Shown: piece by piece, positions 18,050-27,292 of the stretch
Numbering within the stretch: the first letter of the stretch is position 1
Layout of the letters: every line of letters begins with the position of its first letter
NCBI GenBank assembly: GCA_964418645.1
Contig: CAYQME010000026.1
Location: forward strand, 1 to 34,415
From: JAADHG01 sp964418645
GTDB taxonomy: Bacteria > Bacteroidota > Bacteroidia > Flavobacteriales > Flavobacteriaceae
Length of the DNA: 34,415 bases
Direction: 5' to 3'
Translations under genes and position numbers: made by a program
The notes under the pieces: model-generated
Database searches by the model: none
What the model saw: only the letters and a program-made list of their open reading frames with translations
What the model was told of the DNA's origin: nothing

Positions 18050-18121
18050 TGGCCTACTAGGGCTCGAACCTAGACTCTTCTGGACCAAAACCAGACGTGT
18101 TGCCAGTTACACCATAGGCCA
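18050..18121 (-). tRNA. tRNA-Gln (anticodon TTG)
   Basis: A 72-base cloverleaf is readable on the minus strand. The acceptor stem TGGCCTA pairs with TAGGCCA. The anticodon stem TCTGG/CCAGA encloses the loop TTTTGGT, giving anticodon TTG. The T arm contains GGTTCGAGCC. The U1-A72 pair is characteristic of glutamine tRNAs. CCA is not encoded (ACA follows), so the 3' end must be added by nucleotidyltransferase. It has its own promoter and terminator and reads towards rimP. Confidence 0.95.
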
Positions 18122-18140
18122 ATATCTCATTTTGAGGTTG

Positions 18141-18170
18141 CAAATTTATAACAAAGTTTTAGTTGCGCAA
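18141..18170 (-). promoter_or_regulatory. Promoter of tRNA-Gln
   Basis: The minus strand shows TTG (18170-18168), a 19-base spacer and TAAATTTG (18148-18141), a full match to the Bacteroidota promoter pattern. The -7 element lies about 20 bases before the mature tRNA 5' end. Confidence 0.68.
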
Positions 18171-18267
18171 GCATTTTCTAAAGAAAATAATGCGAAACCC
18201 TTAACGTTTACTTAAAAACACTCACGTGTAATTTATTTATTGTTAAATTCGCCATCAGTAACAAACA

Positions 18268-21200
18268 ATGATTATGACACAATTTAACTTCAAAAAGTGG
18301 AACACCGTTTTAGGATGGGTCGCTTTTTTAGTCGCATTTATTACTTATAGCTTAACCGTTGAACCTACAGTAAGTTTTTGGGATGCAGGAGAATATATAT
18401 TAACTTCATCCAAACTACAAGTAGGGCATCCTCCTGGAGCACCATTATTTCAAATGTTGGGTGCTTTTTTCTCAATATTTGCAACCGATCCTTCTCAAAT
18501 TGGACTTATGCTTAATATGATGAGTGCTGCAGCTAGTGCGTTTACAATCCTGTTTATGTTTTGGTCTATCTCTATGTTGTTACAAAAACTAGTCATTAAA
18601 ACAGCCTCTATTTCTCAAAATAAAGGGCAAGCTGTTCTTGGTAGTGCGCTCGTTGGAAGTCTCGCTTTTACATTTACAGATTCGTTTTGGTTTAACGCTG
18701 TAGAAACTGAAGTATATGCCATGGCAACTTTAATCATGGCTGTTTTATTTTATTTAGCATTACGCTGGGAACAAGACATGGACAAACCTAGAGGGAACAA
18801 ATGGTTAATTCTTATTTCTTTTATTATTGGTTTATCGTTTGGCGTACATTTTATGGGACTGTTAACTATTCCTGCCATTGGCCTTATTTATTTCTTTAAA
18901 AATTATAAAACGGTAACCGTTAAAAATTTCATTATTGCAAATGTATCTGTAGCTGCTACTTTACTTTTTATCTTTAAATTATTACTCCCTAATGCCCTTA
19001 AATTTTTTAGTGCAGCAGAAGTGTTCTTTGTAAATAGTATTGGGCTACCTTTTAATTCTGGAAGTATTATCGCTGGTTTGTTAGCCGTTACATTATTTTA
19101 TTATGGCTTAAATTATACTAGAAAAAAACACTATAAGCACACTAATACATTAATTCTTTGTGTGCTATTTATTTTTATTGGCTTCTCCTCTTGGATGATG
19201 CTTCCTATTCGTGCAAATGCAAATGTAATTATCAATGAAAATAACCCTTCAAGCGCAAGAGAATTATTGGCGTATTATAACTTAGAGCAATACCCTAAAA
19301 CACATTTATTTTACGGCCCTCAATTTACTGAACAATATGCGGGTTATGATGAAAACAATCCTTATGTAGACGACAAACCTAAATACGAAAAAGATTATGA
19401 AAATGGCAAATACGTTATCGTAAACGATTACAAAAACGCTTCTCCAAATTACAACTCAAAACATGCGTCTATTCTCCCTAGAATGTGGAGCACGGAACAT
19501 GCCGAAAATTATATGCTCTACACAGGCTTCTTAGATTTTAAGATAAAACCAGAGTACCAAATGCAAAATGATGTAAGAGCATTAGTTTCAGATTTTATTA
19601 CTCGTGTTAATGAAGGACAAGTTGATTATAGTGACTATAATAGCTTTTTAAAACAATATGGTCCACAATATTTCGATATAGAAAAACCATCTTTTGGAAG
19701 TAATCTCGCCTACATGCTCGAATACCAATTGGGTTATATGTATTGGCGCTATTTTATGTGGAATTTTACTGGACGACAAGACGATATACAAGGCAAATAT
19801 GATATGCATGGCAACTGGATAAGTGGTATTAATTTTATTGATGAAATACATTTGGGCTTACCTCAAGATAACCTACCAAGTGATGTAATAAACAATAAAG
19901 CTAGAAATACCTATTATTTTTTACCATTCATTTTGGGCTTAATAGGATTATTCTTTTTATACAATACAGACAAAAAGCTATTTTGGACCATGCTCGTCTT
20001 CTTTCTGTTTACAGGACTCGCCATTCAGTTTTATACTAATGTAAGACCTTTTGAACCTCGCGAAAGAGATTACTCGGTTGTAGGATCATTCTACGTCTTT
20101 GCTATTTGGATTGGCTTTGGAGTATATGCCCTTTTTGAGTTATTAAAAACTAAAATTAAATCTAACTTACTTGCGCCCACTGTTGTGCTAATATGTTTAA
20201 TATTAGTTCCTGGAATATTAGCTGCAAACAATTGGGACGACCATGATCGTTCTGGTAAAAGAACTGCCAACTCAATGGCACTTGCATATTTAGAATCTTG
20301 TGCGCCAAATGCTATTTTGTTTACCATTGGCGATAACGATTCATTCCCTTTGTGGTATCTTCAAGAAATTGAAGGTGTAAGAACAGATGTAAGAGTTATA
20401 AATACAAGTTTATTCCAAACGGACTGGTACATAGATCAAATGAAACGAAAAGCTTATGAAAGCGACCCAATTCCTTCTCAACTAACTCACGACCAATACA
20501 AATATGGAACTAATGATTATGTTATAAAAGCACCTGTTACAAGGGATACTTTAAACATAAAAGAGGTGTTGAATTTTATAATTAGTGATAACCTAAGAAC
20601 AAAATACAAATATGTGTTACAACAAGATCCCGAAATAGATATTAATAGATATAGAAGTCAAGAACTAAATGCCAATTATTTACTAACTGAAAACATTAGA
20701 ATTCCTGTAAATAAAACATCTGTTTTAAAGAATGGTATCGTAAAAGAAAAAGACGCCGATAAAATTGTGCCTTATATAGACATAAAAATTAAAGGGAGTG
20801 CCTTATATAAAAACCGATTGTTAATGTTAGACATTGTGGCTAATAATACTTGGGAACGCCCAATCTATTTCACAGGTGGGGCTTTTGGAGATGATGATTA
20901 TATCTGGATGAAAGATTATCTTCAATTGGATGGTTTGTGTTATAAATTAGTCCCTATTAAAACACCAGTCGATAAAGCAAACCCTTTTGATATGGGTCGT
21001 ATTGATAGTGACTTAATGTATGAAAAGGTAAAATCTTGGGATTGGGGAAATAGTGGAGAAGATATTTATCATGATGTTGAAACTCGAAAAAATGGTATTT
21101 CATATCGTGGCAACTTAGCGCGTCTTATAGAAACGTTGATTAACGAAGAACAATTTGATAAAGCTGAGGAAATAGCTGATCTTGCCATGGAGAAAATGCC

Positions 21201-21576
21201 TGTTGATGAGTTTGGTTATTACACCTTGTTAGAACCATATATTGGTGCTTACTACGAAGTAAAAGCCAAAGGCAAAGCACGACAATTGTATTTTGATGTT
21301 TCAAAAAAATATCAGGAAACCCTAACGTATTATAGCGCGCTTAGCGAGGAAAAACAAAGTCAGTTAATTGAAGAAATTTCAACCGATATTAGTCGTTATA
21401 GAGGCTTAATTGATGTCTTGATGATTTATGAAGACAAAGATTTTGTGCAAAATGAAATGCAGAAATATAACAACTTTATAAGACTGTTTACAGGTGAAGA
21501 ACCTGAAGTTTTAGACCGTATTGATAAGGATATTCCAATAGATATTAACGCTATTGAGATTGATAGTAATAAGTAA
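18268..21576 (+). CDS. DUF2723 family polytopic membrane protein (putative GT-C type glycosyltransferase)
   Basis: A 1102-residue membrane protein. The N-terminal DUF2723 domain opens with VEPTVSFWDAGEYILTSS (about 29-47) and HPPGAP. The Asp/Glu-bearing first external loop after helix 1 is typical of GT-C fold lipid-phosphate-sugar-dependent glycosyltransferases. About a dozen hydrophobic segments span residues 10-340 and 545-660; the C-terminal 440 residues are soluble, with TPR-like helices around 950-1090. DUF2723 is shared with vertebrate TMEM260, reported as a protein O-mannosyltransferase; a similar role here is inference only. ATG at 18268 is used; ATG two codons later (18274) is equally possible. 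Its TAATG stop overlaps the start of the deacetylase gene. Confidence 0.87.
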   Translation: MIMTQFNFKKWNTVLGWVAFLVAFITYSLTVEPTVSFWDAGEYILTSSKLQVGHPPGAPLFQMLGAFFSIFATDPSQIGLMLNMMSAAASAFTILFMFWSISMLLQKLVIKTASISQNKGQAVLGSALVGSLAFTFTDSFWFNAVETEVYAMATLIMAVLFYLALRWEQDMDKPRGNKWLILISFIIGLSFGVHFMGLLTIPAIGLIYFFKNYKTVTVKNFIIANVSVAATLLFIFKLLLPNALKFFSAAEVFFVNSIGLPFNSGSIIAGLLAVTLFYYGLNYTRKKHYKHTNTLILCVLFIFIGFSSWMMLPIRANANVIINENNPSSARELLAYYNLEQYPKTHLFYGPQFTEQYAGYDENNPYVDDKPKYEKDYENGKYVIVNDYKNASPNYNSKHASILPRMWSTEHAENYMLYTGFLDFKIKPEYQMQNDVRALVSDFITRVNEGQVDYSDYNSFLKQYGPQYFDIEKPSFGSNLAYMLEYQLGYMYWRYFMWNFTGRQDDIQGKYDMHGNWISGINFIDEIHLGLPQDNLPSDVINNKARNTYYFLPFILGLIGLFFLYNTDKKLFWTMLVFFLFTGLAIQFYTNVRPFEPRERDYSVVGSFYVFAIWIGFGVYALFELLKTKIKSNLLAPTVVLICLILVPGILAANNWDDHDRSGKRTANSMALAYLESCAPNAILFTIGDNDSFPLWYLQEIEGVRTDVRVINTSLFQTDWYIDQMKRKAYESDPIPSQLTHDQYKYGTNDYVIKAPVTRDTLNIKEVLNFIISDNLRTKYKYVLQQDPEIDINRYRSQELNANYLLTENIRIPVNKTSVLKNGIVKEKDADKIVPYIDIKIKGSALYKNRLLMLDIVANNTWERPIYFTGGAFGDDDYIWMKDYLQLDGLCYKLVPIKTPVDKANPFDMGRIDSDLMYEKVKSWDWGNSGEDIYHDVETRKNGISYRGNLARLIETLINEEQFDKAEEIADLAMEKMPVDEFGYYTLLEPYIGAYYEVKAKGKARQLYFDVSKKYQETLTYYSALSEEKQSQLIEEISTDISRYRGLIDVLMIYEDKDFVQNEMQKYNNFIRLFTGEEPEVLDRIDKDIPIDINAIEIDSNK

Positions 21577-22217
21577 TGCATATAACGCCAGTTGTAACTC
21601 CAAAGATTTTAAAAAAAGCATTCCCAAACTTAGTTTGGAAACTTCCTGTTAAAAGCAAATCAATATATCTTACGTTTGATGATGGCCCAACACCTGAAAT
21701 TACTGCATGGACTTTAGATATCCTTAAGCAATTTGATGCCAAAGCTACTTTTTTTTGCATCGGCAAAAACGTTGAAGAACATCCAGAAATATTCAATAAT
21801 ATAATTACAGATGGTCATGCTATTGGTAACCACACTTATAATCATTTAAAAGGTTGGAAAACCAAAAAAGATGATTATGTGAATAATATTTTAAAAACTC
21901 AAAAGGTTTTATTTAATCAAAAATCAAAAAGCGTAGGTCTATTTCGTCCGCCTTATGGACAAATAAAACCAATACAAATAAAAGAATTATCCCAACTAGG
22001 TTTCAAAATAATTATGTGGTCTGTACTTTCTATAGATTATGATATAACTGTATCAAAAGAAAAATGTTTAAAAAATGTAATTGACAATACGTCGCCAGGA
22101 GATATAGTTGTTTTTCATGACAGTATTAAAGCATCCAAAAACTTGCAATATGCGCTTCCAAAAGTGTTAGAGTATTTTAGTGAAAAAGGATATGTGTTTA
22201 AACGTATTCCTGAATAA
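21576..22217 (+). CDS. Polysaccharide deacetylase family protein (NodB/CE4)
   Basis: A 213-residue NodB-homology metal-dependent deacetylase. All five CE4 motifs are visible: TFDDGP (D35 base, D36 metal), HTYNH (metal ligands H86 and H90), RPPYG, a W-S-x-L-S-x-D-Y motif 4 and VFHDS. Substrates in the family include peptidoglycan, chitin oligomers and other N-acetylated glycans; the substrate here is not determined. No signal peptide is seen, so the protein may be cytoplasmic or the domain may be tethered by other means. Its ATG overlaps the stop codon of the DUF2723 gene (TAATG), implying translational coupling. Its 3' end overlaps the convergent thioredoxin-like gene by 20 bases. Confidence 0.93.
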   Translation: MHITPVVTPKILKKAFPNLVWKLPVKSKSIYLTFDDGPTPEITAWTLDILKQFDAKATFFCIGKNVEEHPEIFNNIITDGHAIGNHTYNHLKGWKTKKDDYVNNILKTQKVLFNQKSKSVGLFRPPYGQIKPIQIKELSQLGFKIIMWSVLSIDYDITVSKEKCLKNVIDNTSPGDIVVFHDSIKASKNLQYALPKVLEYFSEKGYVFKRIPE

Positions 22218-22494
22218 GACCAATAAGTGTATTGGCGTCTTGCTCACCACTTTGGCGCCATTTCATTTCACCGTCTTTATAAATAATTAATGTAGGTAAA
22301 CCTTTTATACGAAGTGCTTCTGCCAAGTCTTTGTTTTTATCAACGTCAATTTTGATTACTTTAGCTTTATCACCAAGCGCAGCAGCAACATCTCTTAATA
22401 CAGCATGCATGCCTTCAGATTGTTCATTCCAGTCTGTGAAAAAATCTAACAAAACAGGAATATTTACATCTATTAATTCCCCAAACTTTGACAT
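22198..22494 (-). CDS. Thioredoxin-fold protein lacking all cysteines
   Basis: A 98-residue protein that aligns with thioredoxin along its length: the strand PVLLDFFTDW, the active-site helix, DVDKNKDLAEALRIKGLPTLIIYKDGE with the conserved cis-Pro (P67), and the C-terminal helix. At the active site the usual WCGPC is W22-N-E-Q-S26, so both catalytic Cys are replaced, and the protein has no Cys at all. It cannot be a disulfide reductase; a binding, chaperone-like or structural role is more likely. The rest of the fold is well preserved, so it is not simply decaying. It is convergent with the deacetylase gene and probably monocistronic. Confidence 0.9.
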   Translation of the reverse strand: MSKFGELIDVNIPVLLDFFTDWNEQSEGMHAVLRDVAAALGDKAKVIKIDVDKNKDLAEALRIKGLPTLIIYKDGEMKWRQSGEQDANTLIGLIQEYV

Positions 22495-22526
22495 CCTTAT
22501 AATGTTTTAAATCAAGTGTACTATTA

Positions 22527-22534
22527 CAAACCTA
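22527..22534 (-). promoter_or_regulatory. Probable -7 element for the thioredoxin-like gene
   Basis: The minus strand reads TAGGTTTG, a match to TAnnTTTG, 32 bases before the ATG at 22494. The -33 position is T-rich and lies in the 9-bp palindrome at 22544-22562; no clear TTG is seen. Confidence 0.4.
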
Positions 22535-22543
22535 CAAATTTTT

Positions 22544-22562
22544 ATTGGTTTTGAAAACCAAT
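22544..22562. repeat. Perfect 9-bp inverted repeat upstream of the thioredoxin-like gene
   Basis: ATTGGTTTT and AAAACCAAT meet around a single central G. It lies between the metallophosphoesterase 3' end and the thioredoxin-like gene, over the expected -33 region. It could be an operator or a weak terminator for a read-through transcript; neither is proven. Confidence 0.5.
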
Positions 22563-22615
22563 ACTTTAGGCAGCTTTATTTAGTCCTATTTATAAAAATA
22601 AACATTTCTATACAA

Positions 22616-23845
22616 TTAAGCGTTATTTGTGCTTTTTTTAAGCTCTATCACTGTTATTTCTGGCCAAATGCCAACACGTCCAGGGTATGCTAAAAACCCA
22701 AGACCTCTATTTACATTTATATACTGTCCTTTTTGCTTATAAATTCCTGCCCAATACTTATAACGCCATTTTACAGGACTCCATTTAAACCATCCCGGAA
22801 TTTCAATACCAAACTGCATACCGTGTGTATGACCACTTAAGGTTAAATGGTAATGGTAATCGTCATCAATAACTTCATATTCCCAATGTGATGGGTCGTG
22901 GCTCATTAATATTTTAAAATCATTAGCATCAATATCTTTTACTGCCTTAGTTAAGTCGCCTTTTTGCTTAAAACCTTTCCCCCAGTTCTCAACACCAATT
23001 ATTGCAATACGCTGTCCATTTTTTTTAAGATATCTACTTTCATTCAACAATAAATCAAAGCCAATTTCTCGCTGTATGTCTGCTAAATCTTTAAGGTTTT
23101 GTTGTTTGTCTTTTTCAGATTCCCATTGTACATAATCACCATAATCATGATTTCCTAAAATTGAAAAGATTCCGTCTTTAGATTTTAATTTGCTAAATGT
23201 GTCTTTCCAAGGAATCATTTCTTCAGCTTTATTATTTACCAAATCGCCTGTAAATAAAATAACATCACTTTGTTGCTCATTAACCAAATTTACAGCGTAT
23301 TCTATTTTCTCCTTATTATCAAAACTACCGCTATGAATATCGCTTATCTGTGTGATTTTATAACCATCAAAAGCCTCTGGCAAATCTTCAAAATGAAGTG
23401 TGTATTTTAAAACTTTAAAATTGTATTTTCCTTTATACATTCCATATAATAACGATGCAAATGGTATAGCTGCTATCCCCAAAGCTAACTGACTTATAAA
23501 TTTTCGTCGCAATGGGAAATGGTTGCTTTGACTACCATCATTTTCTGTAAAAAAGGAATACGCAGCTTGTGGTAGTCTTATAATATCTTCACCAAACATA
23601 AAGAGCATCATCACTATTTTAGGGAGATATAATGTTAAAAACAATCCAATAGCAATATTTGTTTTTATAGAAAGTCCTTTTCCATCCATATGTGTCAGTT
23701 GGTAAACAAAATTCCCTAAAACCAAGATTGAAATTAGAACATACAAATAATAAGACCAATTACTCTTAACGAGAGTTTTGATAGATTGAAAAGCATAAAA
23801 GTCTATAATACCAAAAATAACTATAAATATAATCCAACGAAGCAT
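22616..23845 (-). CDS. Membrane-anchored metallophosphoesterase
   Basis: A 409-residue protein with four hydrophobic segments in the first 140 residues and a calcineurin-like metallophosphoesterase domain after about 150. The dimetal motifs are complete: SDIHSG (about 167), GDLVNN, GNHDYG, SHDP and SGHTHG (about 338). The architecture (several N-terminal helices then a YkuE/YaeI-like phosphoesterase) matches a family that in some members acts on UDP-diacylglucosamine or phospholipid head groups. The substrate here is unknown. An in-frame RRKFISQLALG segment precedes a hydrophobic stretch at about 114-135 and resembles a twin-arginine motif, but its internal position makes this doubtful. Divergent from the GH92 gene across 111 bases. 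Confidence 0.92.
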   Translation of the reverse strand: MLRWIIFIVIFGIIDFYAFQSIKTLVKSNWSYYLYVLISILVLGNFVYQLTHMDGKGLSIKTNIAIGLFLTLYLPKIVMMLFMFGEDIIRLPQAAYSFFTENDGSQSNHFPLRRKFISQLALGIAAIPFASLLYGMYKGKYNFKVLKYTLHFEDLPEAFDGYKITQISDIHSGSFDNKEKIEYAVNLVNEQQSDVILFTGDLVNNKAEEMIPWKDTFSKLKSKDGIFSILGNHDYGDYVQWESEKDKQQNLKDLADIQREIGFDLLLNESRYLKKNGQRIAIIGVENWGKGFKQKGDLTKAVKDIDANDFKILMSHDPSHWEYEVIDDDYHYHLTLSGHTHGMQFGIEIPGWFKWSPVKWRYKYWAGIYKQKGQYINVNRGLGFLAYPGRVGIWPEITVIELKKSTNNA

Positions 23846-23956
23846 ATACAGTTTTATTAAATATAATTCAATGTAATGCTAATAAATCATTGATAAAATT
23901 TATTTAACGATACCTTAAGATTTATTATCTTTCTGCTTCTTTTAGACTAACTATTT

Positions 23957-26887
23957 ATGAAGCCATTATTTCTACTTTTAACAATTACTTTTTTATCATT
24001 TAGTTGTTCTGAAAAATCAAGTATTTCCCTTACTAGAAAAGACAAATCTTTAACCTCTTATGTTAACCCTTTTATTGGCACTGGAGGTCACGGACACACT
24101 TATCCTGGAGCAACAATGCCTTTTGGAATGATGCAATTAAGTCCAGACACACGGTTAGATGGTTGGGATGGTTGCTCAGGTTATCATTACAGCGATTCTT
24201 ACATTTATGGATTTACACACACACACCTCAGCGGAACAGGAGTAAGTGACTATGGCGACATCCTGCTCATGCCTACAAATGAAGTGATTTTTAATAATGG
24301 CGCCGATGACAAAAAAGGCTATCGGGCTCATTTTTCTCATGATAGCGAAACTGCTAAACCAGGATATTATAAGGTGCATTTAGATTCAACAAATATTGAT
24401 GTTGAGTTAACGGTTTCAAAACGTAGCGGCATACATCAATACACTTTCTCAGAAGGTTCAAAACAAATTGTCATCTTAGATTTAGAGCATCGTGATGAAG
24501 TATTGGACAGCAAAGTAAATGTGTATTCAAATACTGAAATTGGTGGACATCGACATTCTAAAGCTTGGGCTACTAATCAATATTTATTTTATAATATTCA
24601 GTTTTCTAAGCCTTTTAAAAACATGGTGTTTCTTAATGATAATAACCAAGGCAAAAAAATAAAAGCTGCTTTCGAATTTGATGCTTCAGTAGGTGATGTT
24701 TTAGAAATTAAAATAGGTATAAGCGCCGCTGACGAAGAAGGTGCTCGAAAAAATTTAAGAACCGAAATAGAAAATAAAACATTTGAAACCATTAAATCTG
24801 AAGCAGAAAAAATTTGGGAAACGCAACTTGAAAAAATTGTGATTGAAGGCTCTGATAAGGATAACAAAACTAATTTTTATTCCGCATTGTATCATACCAT
24901 GATTGCGCCAAATTTATATCAAGATGTAGATGGGCGTTATCGTGGCATGGATTTAAAAGTGTATCAAAATAATGATTTCGAGTACTATACTGTTTTTTCG
25001 CTTTGGGATACTTTTAGAGGCGCGCATCCTCTTTACACTATAATAGAACAAGATCGTACCAACGATTTTATAAATACCTTTTTAACAAAATATGACGAAG
25101 GTGGCATCATGCCTATTTGGGATTTATCGGGTTGTTATACAGGTTGTATGATTGGCTATCACGCTGTTCCTGTAATTGCTGACGCTTATTTAAAAGGGAT
25201 TAAAAATTACGATGTAAACAAGGCGTTTGAGGCTATGAAACATAGTGCTTCACAAGACAAACTCGGTCTAGAATCCTATAAAAAGCTCGGATATATTCCC
25301 GTAGAAACTGAAAGCGAATCGGTGTCTAAAACTTTAGAGTATGCCTATGATGATTGGACCATTGCGCAAATGGCAAAAGCTTTGGGTAAAACTAAAGATT
25401 ATAAAACCTATTCTGAAAGAGCACAATATTATAAAAACTTATACGATCCCGAAACACAATTTATGAGAGGCCGTTTTAGAAATACTTGGTTTGCACCATT
25501 TGATCCATACGAAGTAAATTTTAATTACACCGAAGCCAACTCTTGGCAGTATAGTTTTTACGTACCACAAGATATTTCAGGATTTATTAAGCTTCTTGGT
25601 GGCAAGAATAAGCTGGAAGCAAATTTGGACAAACTATTTGTAGCTCAAGCCGAAACATCTGGACGAAATCAAGCCGATATTACTGGCTTAATTGGTCAAT
25701 ATGCACATGGTAACGAACCCAGTCATCATATGGCATATTTATACAATTTTGTAAATAAGCCTTTTAAAACACAAGAAAAAGTACATCAAATTTTAACCGA
25801 AATGTATCATAACACTCCTGATGGCATTTCTGGGAATGAAGATTGCGGACAAATGAGTGCTTGGTTTGTATTAAGTGCAATGGGGTTTTATCCTGTAACG
25901 CCTGCATCTAACACCTATATAATTGGGAGTCCGTTGTTTGACAAAGCGACTATTAATCTAGAAAATGGAAAGCAATTTACAATAGTCGCTCACAAGATTA
26001 GTGACACAAATATTTATATCGAGAATTTAGTATTAAACGGGAAACCATTAAACAGAACCTTTTTAAATCATGATGAAATTATAAATGGCGGTACTTTAGA
26101 ATTTCAAATGACCAATCATCCATCCGATTGGGGAAGTAAAGAAGGACAAGAACCAAAAACTGAGATTACAGAACATCTCATTGTTCCCGCTCCTTTTATT
26201 GCCAAAGGCGATGTCGCATTTAAAGTTAGTACAGAAGTTGTTTTAGAAAATGTAGATAAAGATGCTTTTATTTATTATCGCTTGGGTCATAAAGGTGGAT
26301 TCAAAAAATATGAACATCCATTTATTATAGACAAAGCTATTACTATGTCTGTTTACTCCGAAAAGAATGAAACCAGAAGTGCAATAATTAAAACTCAATT
26401 TTATAAAATAGATTCAAATCTTAGCATTACTTTAGAAACAGAATACGCAAACCAATATAGCGCTGGAGGGAATGATGCTTTAATTGACGGAATTATTGGT
26501 GCTCAAGATTTTAGAACAGACACTTGGCAAGGGTATTTTGATGAAGATGTTATTGCAACAGTCGATTTAGGAAAAGAAAAAACAATAAAGTCTATTATTG
26601 TAAACTTTTTACAAGACCAACGCTCTTGGATTTTTTATCCTACACAAGTAGAGTGTTTAGTATCTAGTGATGGTATTAATTTTGAGTCTATTGGAAAGCA
26701 AACAATAGATGCCACAAAACCATCAGAAAATGTTGAAATAAAAAAATTATCTTTTAAGCAAGCAACAACAAATTATCGTTATGTAAAAATCATTGCCAAG
26801 AAATTAGGTGTTTTACCAAAATGGCATTTAGGTTATGAGCATGATGGAAGAAGTTGGTTATTTGTAGATGAAATAATACTAAATTAA
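23957..26887 (+). CDS. GH92 family alpha-mannosidase lipoprotein with C-terminal F5/8-type domain
   Basis: Calcium-dependent exo-acting alpha-mannosidase of family GH92, 976 residues. The signal peptide ends in a lipobox (LSFSC, Cys17), so it is lipid-anchored. The N-terminal beta-domain carries TGGHGHTYPGATMPFGM and LSPDTR; the (alpha/alpha)6 domain carries CMIGYHAVPVIADAY, HGNEPSHHMAYLY (catalytic acid Glu near 586) and SGNEDCGQMSAW (about 627, base region). Residues about 755-825 look like an Fn3-associated/hexosaminidase C-terminal module, and about 830-976 like an F5/8 type C (discoidin) carbohydrate-binding domain. It would release mannose from high-mannose N-glycans or yeast mannan. 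It is first in a cluster with a sugar permease and a glycosylasparaginase; the VOC gene follows after 4 bases. Confidence 0.95.
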   Translation: MKPLFLLLTITFLSFSCSEKSSISLTRKDKSLTSYVNPFIGTGGHGHTYPGATMPFGMMQLSPDTRLDGWDGCSGYHYSDSYIYGFTHTHLSGTGVSDYGDILLMPTNEVIFNNGADDKKGYRAHFSHDSETAKPGYYKVHLDSTNIDVELTVSKRSGIHQYTFSEGSKQIVILDLEHRDEVLDSKVNVYSNTEIGGHRHSKAWATNQYLFYNIQFSKPFKNMVFLNDNNQGKKIKAAFEFDASVGDVLEIKIGISAADEEGARKNLRTEIENKTFETIKSEAEKIWETQLEKIVIEGSDKDNKTNFYSALYHTMIAPNLYQDVDGRYRGMDLKVYQNNDFEYYTVFSLWDTFRGAHPLYTIIEQDRTNDFINTFLTKYDEGGIMPIWDLSGCYTGCMIGYHAVPVIADAYLKGIKNYDVNKAFEAMKHSASQDKLGLESYKKLGYIPVETESESVSKTLEYAYDDWTIAQMAKALGKTKDYKTYSERAQYYKNLYDPETQFMRGRFRNTWFAPFDPYEVNFNYTEANSWQYSFYVPQDISGFIKLLGGKNKLEANLDKLFVAQAETSGRNQADITGLIGQYAHGNEPSHHMAYLYNFVNKPFKTQEKVHQILTEMYHNTPDGISGNEDCGQMSAWFVLSAMGFYPVTPASNTYIIGSPLFDKATINLENGKQFTIVAHKISDTNIYIENLVLNGKPLNRTFLNHDEIINGGTLEFQMTNHPSDWGSKEGQEPKTEITEHLIVPAPFIAKGDVAFKVSTEVVLENVDKDAFIYYRLGHKGGFKKYEHPFIIDKAITMSVYSEKNETRSAIIKTQFYKIDSNLSITLETEYANQYSAGGNDALIDGIIGAQDFRTDTWQGYFDEDVIATVDLGKEKTIKSIIVNFLQDQRSWIFYPTQVECLVSSDGINFESIGKQTIDATKPSENVEIKKLSFKQATTNYRYVKIIAKKLGVLPKWHLGYEHDGRSWLFVDEIILN

Positions 26888-26891
26888 AGTT

Positions 26892-27257
26892 ATGCCTTTC
26901 AATAATTTAACACCAATGCTCGAGGTAGAAAACATGGATGAAACCATTGTTTTTTACGAAACTATTTTAGATTTTAAATGTATAGAACGATATAATGATG
27001 AATGGGCTATGGTGCAAAAAGATGATGTGTCTATCATGTTCTCTAATCGTTTTTTTAAAGAAGATTACCCAAGTACTTATATGACTGGAAGTTTATATAT
27101 TTATACGGATGATATTGATGTAATTTGGCAAATATTGAAAGACAAAGTTCATGTGTGCTATCCTATTGAAAATTTTGAATATGGTATGCGTGAGTTTGCC
27201 ATTTATGATAACAACGGTTACCGCCTTCAATTTGGACAGGAAATTACAATTAACTAA
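26892..27257 (+). CDS. VOC family protein (glyoxalase/bleomycin-resistance fold)
   Basis: A 121-residue single-module vicinal-oxygen-chelate protein: the opening strand-helix LTPMLEVENMDETIVFYETIL, central strands WAMVQKDDVSIMFS, and the closing EFAIYDNNGYRLQFGQ, where the Glu is a typical VOC metal ligand. The dimer would form the full metal site. Reaction and substrate cannot be inferred. It begins 4 bases after the GH92 stop, so it is in the same transcript; a role in handling a sugar-derived product is only a suggestion from context. Confidence 0.88.
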   Translation: MPFNNLTPMLEVENMDETIVFYETILDFKCIERYNDEWAMVQKDDVSIMFSNRFFKEDYPSTYMTGSLYIYTDDIDVIWQILKDKVHVCYPIENFEYGMREFAIYDNNGYRLQFGQEITIN

Positions 27258-27292
27258 TTCTTATAAAACTAACTATTAATCAAATAAAACAA

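Noticed and set aside
18018..18215. 65-residue open frame on the plus strand
   Set aside because: It crosses the tRNA-Gln gene, its promoter and its terminator on the other strand; no coding signal.
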